Assembly (NCBI GenBank): GCA_964020975.1
Contig: OZ026612.1
Coordinates: forward strand, 130,807,241 to 130,871,240
DNA: 64,000 bases
Direction of reading: 5' to 3'
Origin: Hermodice carunculata
Taxonomy: Eukaryota; Annelida; Polychaeta; Eunicida; Amphinomidae
A program made the position numbers and the translations under genes. The notes under the pieces are model-generated. The model had not been told where the DNA came from, searched no databases, and was given only the letters and a program-made list of their open reading frames with translations. Shown here piece after piece: positions 1-61,437 of this stretch. Position 1 is the stretch's first letter; each line of letters begins with the position of its first letter.

Positions 1-126
1 TAACCAAGTTCTATATTCTTTATGTCCATTCCTGTCTTTGCCTTTTTTTAGAATATAAATTCATAAACATTGAAGAATTTCATTTTCACTTTTAACAAAA
101 CATGTTGAACACAATAGACAATTTCT

Positions 127-366
127 TTGAACTCTTTCAGTGCCAAGTTTTGGACTGTGTCAACTGCTTTCCTCTATGTACCCAAAGCATGCTGAGGAAA
201 GCTGTTGACCCAGACCATTATATTCTATGGAACTATCAGCATGCTGGCACTTGAATGAAAAACCTTTTCACAAGGAATATGAATTTAGCGTCCTTATTAC
301 AATTGAGACCAGTTCCTCTTAACAGTAGTTTGACTTAAGTCACAGCTGGCATTGACAAGAGTTGAA
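127..366. mobile_element. TTAA-type MITE, family 2 (decayed ends)
   Basis: Left end TTGAACTCTTTCAGTGCCA, right end TGGCATTGACAAGAGTTGAA. Inside, a hairpin (caactgctttcctc / gaggaaagctgttgac) is followed by the shared module atgctggcacttgaatgaaa, cttttcacaaggaat. Confidence 0.75.
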
Positions 367-544
367 AGATTCTGTCACCCTGACAGATGGCAACGCACCT
401 TCAGCCTATAACTATCAGAGCATGGTTCAGAGCCTGGAACACTAGTGTGTCATGTAAGGCACAAGATACAGTTACTGCAAATTCATTGATTAATATTTAC
501 ATTCAATCTAACTTTTAACATTGCAAGTATAGGAGAGAGAGCCT

Positions 545-600
545 GGTGTGTTATGAGACCATAACACATTAGCCTTGTGTGTTATGCAACCATAACACAG
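545..600. repeat. two tandem self-complementary blocks
   Basis: tgtgttatgagaccataaca and tgtgttatgcaaccataaca follow one another, each able to fold on itself. The same gtgttatgg / ccataacac words form the outer part of the foldback at 770-921. Confidence 0.6.
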
Positions 601-769
601 GTGTCCCGCCCACATTCCAATAAGCCACGCCTACCTGGGTTTCCGGAGCTTAACACTTGAACGTGCTTGGCAAATCAGTTTTTGATCGTTTCTCATTAAT
701 TGTATGTATCAAGTTCCTAAATTTCTTGTAATTGAACAGAAAAATTAAGAGGGAAATGTAAATATAAGC

Positions 770-921
770 AATGAGGGTCGCTTTTGTGTGTGTTATGGCA
801 TAATGATGCAGGTGATTGAAGCTGGCATCGGGCGAGGCTTACTGGCGTGCGCCATGCCCACGATGTCAGCTTCAATCACGCGTGTCATTATGCCATAACA
901 CACACAAAAGTGACCCTCATT
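770..921. repeat. foldback element, 152 bp
   Basis: Arms of about 58 bp: aatgagggtcgcttttgtgt at the left, acacaaaagtgaccctcatt at the right, continuing inward through ggcataatga / tcattatgcc and gattgaagctg / cagcttcaatc. The loop is GC- and CpG-rich (ggcgaggcttactggcgtgc). Confidence 0.85.
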
Positions 922-1355
922 TCTTAAATACAAGTAACAACTTGTACAGAGGCAAACCATCCTAAAATCGTTCAGGACTCTATGCCTTTTTCATGCCATA
1001 TCCAATATTTTGCACAGAAGCACTGTCAGTTGCCATGGTTAGCACACATTAGCACAAAAACCTGTGTAGATCTTGCAAATTTTCATGCATTTTAGTTCTT
1101 GCCCTTTTTCATGATAACAGCTTGTAATGTGCCTAAATAATACATCCAAGTGCCACACTAACACTTGTTAATTAAATGTGGTTGCCAAAAACAGCACACA
1201 TTTGATGGTACATTGTACTTTTCTCTGATTGAGCTGACATTTCAGAAATGCATTGAATTTAGGATTCACTCTGTCACAAACCTTTTACACAACATTACTG
1301 TCTCTGGTCCTTTGTATCATCCAAAACTTATGCTTCTTTTCTGCATATTTTGTAG

Positions 1356-50323
<48,968 letters not shown>

Positions 50324-50792
50324 CATCATTCACACAGTACAGAGTGGAACACTCCATTTACTTACCTACCAATACACAATGGAACAGTCCATTTACTTAT
50401 CTGCCTGTACGTGATGGAACAGTCCATTCAGGTGTAGGACACAGCAGTTGAGCAACAAAACAAGATGGACTGGTCCAATTGTAGGTCACATGAGGCATTA
50501 GCATTATTATTGGAAACTGTTGACAGTGTGGGAGCTCACAGAGCAAAGAAGACCGGGCTCAGTTGTCAGAGACACTGGTAACTGGCTGATCCCATATGCC
50601 AAACTACTTACTTCACAATGTAGATGCATCATACATAAATGCTTGTCTGACCTGTTGTAGGTGCCAATGCAATACTAGGTGTAAAAAAATAGTGTTTGAT
50701 GTTTTGTGTCTTGTAGTCTGCTAGTTAATGACTGTTATGGCAGAAATAATTCTGGTGTTAAACTACAGTTGGTCATTGGTGGTAGTGATCCT

Positions 50793-50798
50793 AATAAA
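50793..50798 (+). terminator. DNMBP: possible early poly(A) signal
   Basis: AATAAA 470 bp after the stop, followed by ggctgcagggattttttgtg, which could serve as the downstream GU/U-rich element. Would give a short 3' UTR. Confidence 0.35.
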
Positions 50799-52492
50799 TG
50801 TAGGCTGCAGGGATTTTTTGTGATGTATTTACTATCCCTGTGGTGAAACAAAGTTTGAGGGAACTATTGATCTGGAGTCTGGAAATATTGGGGTTCTGTC
50901 AAATAAATTTATCTGAAAATCAGCCCCGATTCTAAAATGATAGTGACCAGTATTAGATCAGGTGAGCTGACTAGACTCATGGGTAAACACATTTCAAAAC
51001 TGTGTGGCAAAGTAGCTTTCAGTATATGTCCCTATTTTCTCCAACCTATGGTTTGTATCAAAATGCACTTTTACCAGTTGCACCCTGATGTCAAATGTTG
51101 CTTAGTTATGACAATTTACCCACCTCTGCCTAACTGATATTTTTTATTGTGATGTATGTTTTGACTAGAACAGAATATATGAAACTGGACACACAGGTGT
51201 ACTGATTGAGACTTCACTTCCAGTCAAGGTCTCTAGTACATATAAAAAAGTGTCAAAGCTTTAAGAAGTTCAAGAGGCTTTAGATTGCTTGGAAGCCAAA
51301 AATCACTGTACTATGCAGTATATGTAAATACATAATGTATTTGTGTATCCACCTTCAAATTGTCTCATGCACCCAGATTTTACATTGCACCTCAACCACA
51401 TAAAGTGAGTTGGCAGACTTGATTGTGGCACATATTTTTATGTATGACATTGGCATGTGCCTCTTTGCATCTAACATGACATTTGAATTATTATAAATTG
51501 GCATAGTTTGCTTGACAAGGGAGTAGTGATAACTCACATTGGTATCCCGGGTTTCCTTTTTTGTACTAAGTAACAAAAACTTCTGTATTAATTAATCTCA
51601 TATCAGAGTGAAGTTTTTCATCACAATCAAGGTGCATTGCAAGACATGTCCAAATTCCAAGGTCTTCCTGTACATATATGAGCAAACTTTATGCTGATTG
51701 GCCAGTGATATGCAACAGTGTATCCTATTGGCTACTTCTTACATTAACATATATACAATGTCACGCAGTATCACAATACAATCCTGTAAGGGCTTTGTAC
51801 ACAAAAGTGTATAGCTGCAAATGTTGAAACATAGGATGTAGACATATTTTGAATTGATTTATACAAGGTACAATTCCCTTTGCCTGCAAGTTTCAATACA
51901 ATAAAAGTATGGCCAGTCCTTTTATTCAATAAAAGATGTTAAGGCCAAATGTGGCCTTGTGGGAGTACAATGTTTGCATAATATAGATACACAGAGAGAA
52001 GGTAGTACAATAATATGATATGACAACTTATACACCAAAAGTCAACCATGAAACTTCCTTGCTTTGAACATTAGAATTTTTCTCTAAAAACATATTCTCC
52101 ATCAATGTTTTTTTCCATCAGGGTTCTGTACACAAGCATTTGTGAAAATATTGTGGACAGTTGCCTAATTCTAGATCCTAGCAGGCAAAGTCCAGTGGAG
52201 TTAACTGTATTTGTATATTTGATGGTGATTATATTGTAGATAGATACTAGCCTAACCAGGCTTCTTGGTTTTTGTATTCTTTGTTAAGGGATGCCAGTCT
52301 GATGTACTATGTGGACCTTAAAAGGTATATCTGTACAAAAGTATTCACAAGTTTTTAATTTGTCCACCAGATGGCCATTTTGCCTACAGATGAACATCAA
52401 GCATCACCTTCAAACTGTTTGTTATTCTGTCAGTATGACGCTTATAAGAATCTGCCAATCTGGCATATATTTTTTGTTCATTGTCTTCAACA

Positions 52493-52498
52493 AATAAA
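52493..52498 (+). terminator. DNMBP: possible main poly(A) signal
   Basis: AATAAA in cttcaacaaataaaacctgc, followed by GT-rich sequence. A similar block without AATAAA occurs at about 53508-53560 (catcaacaagtgaagcctgc), suggesting a duplicated 3' end. Confidence 0.4.
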
Positions 52499-52978
52499 AC
52501 CTGCTGGTTAGGTTCACTGTATTCTTTATCTTTAAGCTAGATGTATTGGTTTACGTGAAGATTTGATCTTACTACACTGTGCAATGCAATGCGGTTGGTT
52601 CTCATCAAAGTGGAACACCTTGTGATAACCTGAACTGGGAACCAGGATGGCTGCATGTATCGGACATTCTGTTGCTGAGACCCATAGTGTCAGACATCCT
52701 GGTAGACGTCAGTGTCTGGCATTCTGGTATTGAAACTCAATGTCTGACAGTTTGTGAAACGCCACGTTATCTGACAGCCATTTACCAAGGGCCAGACTGT
52801 TAGTTCCCCTGTCACCAAAAGCCAGGGTGTGACCTGATGTCCCTGAAGGTCAGCATGTGTACACATATCATGCTGTTTCTAAATGTTGGGGTATCACAAG
52901 TATGTACCATTCTTGTATCTTGTTACCTAAGGTCTTCGTTATGTGATTTCCATGTTTGACATCATATGTGCAGTACTA

Positions 52979-53219
52979 CAATGGTGGCTATGTTAACAGG
53001 CAGAAACCATACAGGTTTAATGTATTATGGTAATGGTGGCCACATTAACAGAGACCATACAGATTTAATGTATTATGACAATGGTGGGCATGTTAACAAA
53101 CCAAGACCATAAAGATTTAATGTATTATCATCATGTTGGCCATGTTAACAGGCAGAGATAATACAGATTCGTAATGTGATAATGGTGGCCATGTCAACAA
53201 ATTGAGGTCATATGGTGGT
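52979..53219. repeat. minisatellite, about 54-bp unit, five units
   Basis: Units share caatggtggccatgttaaca, gaccatacag and atttaatgtattatg. Confidence 0.85.
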
Positions 53220-54367
53220 TACTCTAAATGCTCGTGCTTGATTGACTAGAATGTACAAGTTCAGAGATTTTTGTTTGATGTGGCTCTTTCATTGTGACTG
53301 TGTTTTAGATCAAGGTTTTAATAAGCAAACAAACTGATAATACTAGCCATAGAAAAGCCTTTGTTTTGGCTAACTTTGTTTGACATTTTTCACATTTTGT
53401 CAACCCTACTCCCATTTCTCCCCAACATTAGTTCTTCTCCACCTTGCACATCAGTTGAATGTTTTGTTGTATTTGACCATGTAAAAGTAATAGTAATTTT
53501 CATTAAATATCATCAACAAGTGAAGCCTGCTGGTAAGGTTTACTGTGTACTTTACTTTATAAAAAAAAGACAAAAAAAAAAACCTCTGTATGAAAAATAG
53601 CTTTCATTCTAGCAACGCATTTTTATAGTGTTGCAGCTGCTAGCAAAACACTGGATATCAGTATAATATTGCCAGTGTTAACAATATGTTTTAGCACATT
53701 GCGTGGTTTATCCTTCCCTATCCTCATGTCAAAAAATTTGTAACAAAAACTGATATGTTCTTAATTGTGCCAGTTTAAACCTGGTTAAACTCCCTGTATT
53801 GATTGACTGCAGTGAGATGGTTCTGTCTTTCCAGACTGTAACCTAGGAGGGAAAAAGTGTGGATGTGGAGGAATATTTTCATTTCATGTGATATCAAAAA
53901 AATTTAGACTTCTTGGAATTAAAATCAGGAACTGGAGTCAGGGAAATTATGAAAAATATGTATAAATCTGATACAGTGTTATAGGAAAGTATACCGCATG
54001 TTATATTTGTTGACGCCATATACATTGCTGCCTTTTGGAACAAACTATTGCTGATTTAATGTGATTTTTTCACTTTCTGTCAGACCAATCTGTGATAACA
54101 GTGATTGTGTTCAGCTTTTCAGTATCCCAGCATTTGGGGTCCTGTGTCACAGATGGTGTGACTTGATTTACACACCATCAAGCTGGGTCGGTCTGGTTTG
54201 CTTGCCTTGTTTCTTCCTCCAGTCTCCTCTTGCTGGCAGAGTACAACAATATCACGATAATTGTGGGGTGTAGTATTGGACCAAATTATTAAAAAGTTTA
54301 CATATAGACAATGTCTTTCAAAGTCACTTTCCTTATGTTGCTCCATCTCACATAAATGGTGTCATAG

Positions 54368-54668
54368 GGAAGGTTCTGGATGGCTGGTACATAGAGCCGT
54401 TTCAGCAGGACAGGTTCTGGATAACTGGTACACAGAGCCATGCCAGAATGATGCTACACAGAGCCATTCCAGCAGGACAGGTTCTAGATGGCTCTTACAC
54501 AGAGCCATTCCAGCAAGACAGGTATGGTACGTTGTGGTTCTAGATGTCTGGTACACAGAGCTGTTCCTACAGGACAGGTTCTAGATGGCTGGTTCACAGA
54601 ACCATTCCAGAAGGACAGGTTCCAGATGGCTGGTTCACAGAGCCATTCCAGAAGGACAGACTCTGGGT
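54368..54668. repeat. minisatellite, about 46-bp unit, six or seven units
   Basis: Units share acaggttctagatggctgg, ttcacagagccattccag and aaggac. Some units are truncated. Confidence 0.88.
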
Positions 54669-55048
54669 ACCTGGGTAGAAGGAAGATGCTGAATACTTGA
54701 GACAGCATTTTCACAGCAACAGGTTTTACATAGACATGGAAACTTCCATAAGGGCAGTCTGACAGAAGGACAAGCTAATGATCATCATCATTCCATGGTC
54801 AAGTGTGAAAAGCTTGTCACACAGTGTTCCAATGGAGATTCAAGCTTGTTGGAGAGCTAAAGTACATGCTGTATTTTCTTCTCGAAGTATAGCAGCATAC
54901 TGAGGTCAACATTAACTACAGTAAGGACCTTTTTATTTCAAATCAAGTAAAGCTTATATTAACATACATTAGACATATCCATACCATGCTAAATAGTCCC
55001 AAGGGTTGTTTGTATCATTGTACAGCAGGTAGGAGCATGAGGCATAGT

Positions 55049-55147
55049 GGCTAGGTCAGACAGTAGGTGGATTGCTAAGTCAGACAGTAGGTGGATTGCT
55101 AGGTCAGACAGTATCCAGGTTGCCAGGTCAGACAGTGGCCAAGGTTG
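55049..55147. repeat. 25-bp tandem repeat, four units
   Basis: Unit aggtcagacagtaggtggat plus tgct, diverging to the right. Confidence 0.88.
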
Positions 55148-55200
55148 CTGAGGCATTGGTTCTGGTGTAAAGGCCAGAGCCACTCAGCCACAGATCAGTG

Positions 55201-55364
55201 CAGTGGTGCCTGTCGTATGCAGCCATTGCTGTCACAGTTCACATCCTCTTTAAGGCCACAAGGGTTAATTTCTTTGTTAACTTACCTGTGGCAACAGGTC
55301 ACCCGCTGCATGTGGCCACTTTTTGTGTTGCAGAAAGGGTTGCCACATACAGCAGGTGCCACTG
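55201..55364. mobile_element. mariner-type MITE
   Basis: CAGTGGTGCCTGTCGTATGC at the left mirrors CATACAGCAGGTGCCACTG at the right, followed by TA. Interior ggcaacaggtcacccgctgc. Confidence 0.75.
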
Positions 55365-55829
55365 TATTATATAAGGCAGTCAGAACCAAGTAGGCATATT
55401 ATATGAGCTAGGCCAACAGTCGCCAGAGCCAGGCAGACTATATATACATATGTACGGTGTGCCTACGGTACCTACACGTGCAGAGTATATTATACAGTGG
55501 TCAGAACCACACAAACTATATGTAGTATCAGGTCGTCAAACTTGTAGAAAATGTAATTCTGTAATGCTTCACATCATGTTTTTCATTCTTGTAACATGTC
55601 GTTACCCCTCCACATATACTGATGGATGTCTGGCTGACAGGGGACATGCTTCCTGAGTCTTATTGCCTATTGCTAAGGCATTGTGAGTGGGTACAAAGTA
55701 GGATCATTATAGCAGTCAAATAGTCTATGTGTATGGAGGAATGGCAGAGCAGTATATGTATATTGGTGAATGACAGAACAGTCTATAGATATGAGGGAAT
55801 AGCTGTGCTGTTCATGGGTATCAATGAAT

Positions 55830-56360
55830 AGTTGATCAGTGGATAGGTATCAGTGAATGGCTGAACAGTACATTTGTATGGGTGTATGGGTGGATTACTG
55901 AGTAGGTATGGACAGGCATGGGTGGATCACAAAGCAGCAATGGATGGGTATGGGTGGATGACTTTGCAGCAATGGACAGGTATGGATGCATGACTGAGCA
56001 GCAATGGATGGGTATGGGTGGATGACTGAGCAGCAATGTACAGGTATGGGTGGATGACTGAGCAGCAATGTACAGGTAGGGTGGATGACTGAGCAGCAGT
56101 GGATTGGTATGGGTGGATGACTGAGCAACAATGTACAGGTATTGGTGGATGACTGAGCAGCAATGGACAGGTATGGATGGATGACTGAGCAGCAATGTAC
56201 AGGTATGGATGCATGACTGAGCAGCAATGGACAGGTATGGATGGATGACTGAGCAGTAATGGATGGGTATGGGTGGATGGCTGAGCACAATGTACGGGTA
56301 TGGATGGATGACTGAGCAGCAGTGGATTGGTATGGGTGGATGACTAAGCAGCAGTAGCAT
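55830..56360. repeat. minisatellite, about 32-bp unit, about 15 units
   Basis: Unit atgggtggatgactgagcag plus caatgtacaggt. Because 32 is not a multiple of three, all three minus-strand frames stay open and give long His/Pro/Ser-rich peptides; these are artefacts. Confidence 0.93.
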
Positions 56361-58173
56361 GGGTATTGTAATATGATTAGTTTGGCAAGTTGTGGTAAAT
56401 TTGACCAAATCACTACTGCATAACTGATAATACAGTGTTATGATTTAGATTGCCTATACTTAAGTGCAGCACACAGCTTGCAGTCATTTTCTATGAAATC
56501 ATGGTTCAGTTCTTAGGTATTGATGATAAATGTAAAGGTAATATAAACATGCAGCTTTGTTTTCTTTTTAGCACTTTGGCAGAACACATGCATTTAATTT
56601 CTCCAATATATATTTTAAAAAAAGAAGAAAAAAAGAATGTGTTTAAGTTTAACATATTGCTACCAGTACAAGAAATCTGCTGCAAAGCAAGCCTATTGAG
56701 CCAGTTACTGTGTCTGTACCAGTGCAGTGTGTATTACAGGGTGATTTTTTTTTTTATTACTTTCTCGAAAAATACTCTGATATTAAGTTTGATTTATTGC
56801 TGCCAATGTCAGTAATTTGGTTCAAATGATTTATACTATGCTGGTTGCTGTGTCAACTGACAGGATGGCCTTTCACAGTGGTGCCACCTATTGGAATATG
56901 GATAAACTTGCAGTGTGGTGTTTGATACCCGGGTGAGACAATTAAATGCCAGAGACTAGCTGTTTTGTTATTTGTTGTATGTTAGGTAATTATACATGTC
57001 TGTGTTGTACCACAGAATGACTGAATTGCAATTGAGATCAGAATAATGATTGATCTTTCTACAGGGGTATATGTGATAACAATCTACAAATTAAATTAAC
57101 TTCTGAAGTTTCGATTGCTTGCATTTGCTTCAGAACGAGCAAAGCTTTGTAACTTTGGATATGGAGCATCCAGTACAATTTTATCAACATATTTAGAGCC
57201 TTATCTGTACAGCAAAAGCCAGTTTAGTTGGTACTACTACCTCGATGCTATAACACAAGTCTAAGTGGAATTTTGTACAAATACAAATATCTGTGTACCC
57301 CACTAATACCATCCCACCAAGGGTCTTCTGGCAGTTGAATCAAAGAAGAACACTTAGTTGGTCAAGCAGCTCAGATCTGAGTGTTATTTCTTTCATCAGG
57401 ACTTAAATTACATGTTAAATCAAATAGTATTTCAACTTTAATGCTTTAGATGTTTTTTCACATAAAATGAGTTGATCTTATGTGGCACAAGGTTTCAAAC
57501 TACAGGCATAATATGTACATTTGTGCAGCAACACCATAATCATCTTGACGTGTATTGTGGGCCGTATAGTTGTCCTGTTCTGCCTCACCTCCTGATTTAT
57601 TTTCCAGCCTATAATGTATATATTGAACTGTACTGCTCCAACAGGGAGCTTTATTTGTAAAATTCATTTTGTATATGAGAAACCTCAATAAAGAGCTGAT
57701 GCTTTGATGAATAAAATGGTTTTCGTCTGATGTTTATAAAAATGACTGGATTCATTCTTTGTTCCATTTCTATTGTGTGAAACACTCCTTTGTGCTCTGC
57801 TGACCATGAAGCAAGGGTGGACACACAACTTTGTTTTTGAGCTTGTCTGTTGTCTTGCAAATGGCCAGGTGACTTAACCGGATGGGATGTGGATTAAGCA
57901 CATAAACCATTCAAGCCATTTTCAACAGATTCATAGATAGGTTGTCAAGGATAAATATGATAATAGAATAACTGATATCCAGGGAAAACTGACGCAGAAA
58001 AATTTGCTGACCCAAGCATCATTGTAAATGCTTTTGTTGCAGTATCACCTGGTGGCCGTCTATGAAACTAACTGAAAATTAATATGATTCTACCCAAAAA
58101 GTTTTAAGTCATATGAACACAAAAGGAGAAAATCATTTACAAGTTTCGAAAGATAAAACAAGCACACAATTTA

Positions 58174-58346
58174 CAGGGACAGATTTAGACTTGAAAAATC
58201 TACAGCCTAAACTGGAAACACAGGCATAATTAATGAAGAATCTCATGGCTGTTTAATTATTCATTCTAAAATATATTGGCCATTTGCACATTTCTTTAAC
58301 CAAATTCAGGAAACGAGCGTTTGTCTAATGGTTAGAGCAATCCCTG
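58174..58346. mobile_element. hAT-like MITE
   Basis: CAGGGACAGATTTAGACTTG to GAGCAATCCCTG. Internal words match 6244 and 18910. The eight bases outside the two ends do not match, so any target duplication has decayed. Confidence 0.65.
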
Positions 58347-58688
58347 AATATAGCTTAGAAATCTCCCACAAATGAGACAACTGTTAACTTCGTGCAGTGT
58401 GACTAGATCACTGGCTTCCAGTGAAGACTTCCATAATGTTCAGTTGTTTAATACATTCTTTGAAAAAAAATGTGAGGCCCATGATCCCAAAGATAGGCAA
58501 AATTTTGGTATGTAAAGTACCAACCAACAAAGAAAACTGTTGACCAAATACATAGGGATCTGCCTACAGTAGCTTACAATCTTGATTGCTCATATAACAC
58601 CATGAGAAAAAGGGAGTCTTGGAGCTCATTTTGCTATACAGTGTTTACCCAGTGCACCCACTGGAGTCAATAGATCTTATGCACGGTC

Positions 58689-58746
58689 GCCATTTTGAAT
58701 AAATTAGTGACATGTTGGGAAATTGCATTCTGGGATTAATTGTAGT
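58689..58746. promoter_or_regulatory. possible promoter patch (YY1- and ZNF143-like motifs)
   Basis: gccattttg (58689-58697) reads AAAATGGCGACC on the minus strand, a YY1-like motif. On the same strand 58746-58725 reads ACTACAATT, a 3-base spacer, then CCCAGAATGC, the two halves of a ZNF143/Staf site with extra spacing. No exon is assigned. Confidence 0.25.
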
Positions 58747-60336
58747 ACGCTGCTGAGATCAGTCTGAGGGCTGCTTTGATATTAGATAGCTCGCCGTGAT
58801 AAGTTTCACTCGTTGTTTAGCGAGTTTTTTGTCACTAATATGGTCGGACAAATGTAACATATATTTGGTTTCTGAAGGTGTAGTATAGAAACTATCTTGT
58901 CTCCAAAAACAATGTGGAAAATTTAAGTCTTTAAGGGGGAAAAATAAGTTAAAGTTAAGGATGTCCTTGAGGCTTGAGCAAATATCATCAATTCACTGTG
59001 GTGTTTTTTGTTTGCTTGCATCCCTACTTTCTCATCTTTTTCTTTCGCTTGTGGGTAGTTTTTTTATTTTTCCCTTCTTTTTCTCCTTTTTCCGAGTTAA
59101 CTGTTGCGTTTCGATCGTACTTTAAGAAGTGTGATTTTCTTTGACGCGGAGGTCTGCCTTTCAGTGAGAAATAATCCCTGGACAAAATGAACATAAAAAT
59201 GCAACAGAGAGACCGCATCCATCTGGTTGAGTGCGGGTTTCAATGATCTTTCAATGAGGGGAAACCGCAAACTCGTGGACACATCGAACATAGCCAAATG
59301 TCATTTTTGGTGCGCTTACTGTCAAATAAAAGGCACAATAATACTAACGACAACTTGCACAAACTTCAACAGTTCTTCTTCAAATCAAGAATGTACACTT
59401 GCGTTAAGACATCCCTTTGGTAATCAAAAGGTTTGAAAGACATATACAAACGAACAAGCATACGTGCAAGACACATTTTGCTCCTGCAAACACTCTATAT
59501 TTTTGTTTGTTTGTGTGTGTGTGTGTGTTTCTCTTGGTTTAAACGTATTTTATTTCTCAAAATACATGTACGAGTGGGGAGCAGGCAACGCCTATACGAG
59601 CCCATCCCTTGTGCGGATAGCGATGCAACTTTGTACATTTAAGCGTGTTGCACATCTTTGCAATGTACATGTGTATTATTTCAGTAATTATTTTTATTTC
59701 ACGCAATTACCCTAAAAATACCGACTTAAAATGGGAAAACAACGTGTGAGTGATATGGAATTTGGCTCCAAAGTCTTCAAAGTGTGCTTTCTGAAACCAT
59801 TAGTACGTGTTAAGTACTTGGCCTTTCTTTGTGTTACCAATGTTTGTATAAAATTAATCACCCGGTCCTTAAGCTATGAAAGAGTTTACGAGATTAGCAC
59901 AAGTACTGGTTGCTTTAAAAAAACAACTTGTGAAAACAACACGCCAAGAAACAACACACGAGTTGTTAGTTGAGGAGCACATGGTAAAAATATATGTAGT
60001 TTTAAACGTTAAAATGAATATTTTTTCGGTTATGATTAAGAAAACTCACCTCATAGGTTTCAACATATGTATCTATACGGGATTGTCCAACATTACTTCT
60101 AGATGACTAATAACATGGGTTTTCGAGCTGAATGTGACAAAGGTGGAAGAGCAAAATCTCAGCTTATTAATCTGATTAATTTCTGCTACAGATGAACACG
60201 TCCCTGTTTTCATGTATGACATTGTGTAATGAAAGTTGAACATTTCCTATTTTCATATCTGACCCGGATTATTCCGAAATCAAAGATTGTAGAAGAATAC
60301 CTTAGTTTTGAAACAACTTTGCTCGAAAAACAGCCT

Positions 60337-60499
60337 GTATTTATCTTTGAAAAATCAGTAATTTATATATATAAAGGAAGGAAAAATTGTTATTTTAGGG
60401 AGCGTAATCTTTCTTTCTTTCTTTCTTTCTTTTTCTTTCTTTCTTTCTTTCTTCTTTCTTTACTTTTACTTTCTTTCTTTCGCTCGTTTAAGTACTAAC

Positions 60500-60592
<93 letters not shown>

Positions 60593-60720
60593 ACCCTGTA
60601 ATTATCTTTGAAAAATCAGTAATAAAGGAAGAAAATTTGTTATTTTAGGTGGCGTAATCTTTCTTTCTTTTTACTTTCTTTCTTTCTTTCTTTCATTCTT
60701 TCGGTCGTTCAACTACTAAC

Positions 60721-60796
<76 letters not shown>

Positions 60797-60800
60797 TCTT
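60337..60800. repeat. duplicated block with CTTT and TATC microsatellites
   Basis: Two copies of atctttgaaaaatcagtaat, a linker (tgttattttagg, gcgtaatctttctttc), a CTTT run, cgttta or cgttca, agtactaacc or actactaacc, then TATC runs (60501-60592 and 60720-60797). Confidence 0.9.
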
Positions 60801-61243
60801 TTATCATTGGCCATACTGTTTACACGTTGGTTGCAAAACACACAATACGATTTGGTTCCTAAAGGAATATGATTCAGATGACAGGGTTACCCAGTTGGAA
60901 TGGATATATTTAAACTAAACTGTATAGACTGATCGCAATGTGCAAATGTCATCATTCAAAGTTACACGGCAAACGTTGTATGACGAGGTCATGGGCACGA
61001 ATTTACACAATTTTCAGTCCTTTCAAGGACAGGAATTCTTCTTATGCATTGTTTTCCCAGTTTTTATTTGTTGGCAATGGATAAAATTTACGTTGTTTGC
61101 CGCAGGAATAAGTTGAAAAGCACACAGCCAAATAACAAGTTAAACTTCTCATGGCTACATGTGTAATTTCATAGTCGACACAGGTATCGCCCTAACGGCT
61201 CGCATACTACAAATAAGTCCACAATGCACTGCGCGTCAAAAAA

Positions 61244-61257
61244 TTTGGCGCATGCGC
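61244..61257. promoter_or_regulatory. overlapping E2F- and NRF1-type sites
   Basis: TTTGGCGC (61244-61251) fits the E2F consensus TTTSSCGC and overlaps GCGCATGCGC (61248-61257), the palindromic core of the NRF1 site. Local CpG is high (gcgcgtc, gtcgcgagc). Such pairs mark CpG-type promoters, so a transcription start may lie near 61.25-61.30 kb. No gene is confirmed on either side. Confidence 0.4.
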
Positions 61258-61437
61258 TGTGTCGCGAGCATAAGATCTATTCCAGGTAACTCAATATAAA
61301 CCTGCAATGCTAATTTGTTCCTCGTGGCATGCTTTGCTGACAGTTGTATGTTTGCATAGCCTGAAGGAATGTGTGCTATTTCCCCAGAGCAGGCAGTGTT
61401 AGTCCCCTGCTTGTTGTCAGTGAGAGTGTCTGAAGTG

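Larger units (their letters stand above)
1..1355 (+). other. 3' end of an upstream DNMBP intron
   Basis: Sequence before the acceptor tttctgcatattttgtag at 1338-1355. It holds a TTAA-type MITE (127-366), two short self-complementary motifs (about 545-600) and a foldback (770-921). Nothing supported was seen in 922-1337. The frame stays open upstream of 1356 to 1253, but it reads into the pyrimidine tract and is not coding. The exon with the start of SH3-1 (ALYDY side) must lie further upstream. Confidence 0.85.
50324..52520 (+). other. DNMBP: probable DNMBP 3' UTR
   Basis: No long coding frame follows the stop. AATAAA signals lie at 50793, 51900, 51928 and 52493. The one at 52493 is followed by a GT-rich stretch (tgctggttaggttcactgt) and makes a reasonable 3' end about 2.2 kb after the stop. 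Near the start, three tandem-like blocks contain tggaaca.tccattta (50344-50430). Confidence 0.5.
52521..61200. other. intergenic region, no gene recognised
   Basis: Holds minisatellites (52979-53219, 54368-54668, 55049-55147, 55830-56360), a mariner-type MITE (55201-55364), a hAT-like MITE (58174-58346), a possible promoter patch (58689-58746) and a duplicated microsatellite block (60337-60800). Two AATAAA signals at 57687 and 57710 could end an unseen transcript. 56365-58170 and 58750-60330 are AT-rich, with only short frames that I could not match to any protein. Confidence 0.6.

Noticed and set aside
55836-56413. Three overlapping His/Pro-rich minus-strand frames of up to 190 codons
   Set aside because: A 32-bp minisatellite without stops keeps every frame open. 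No start context or other coding sign.
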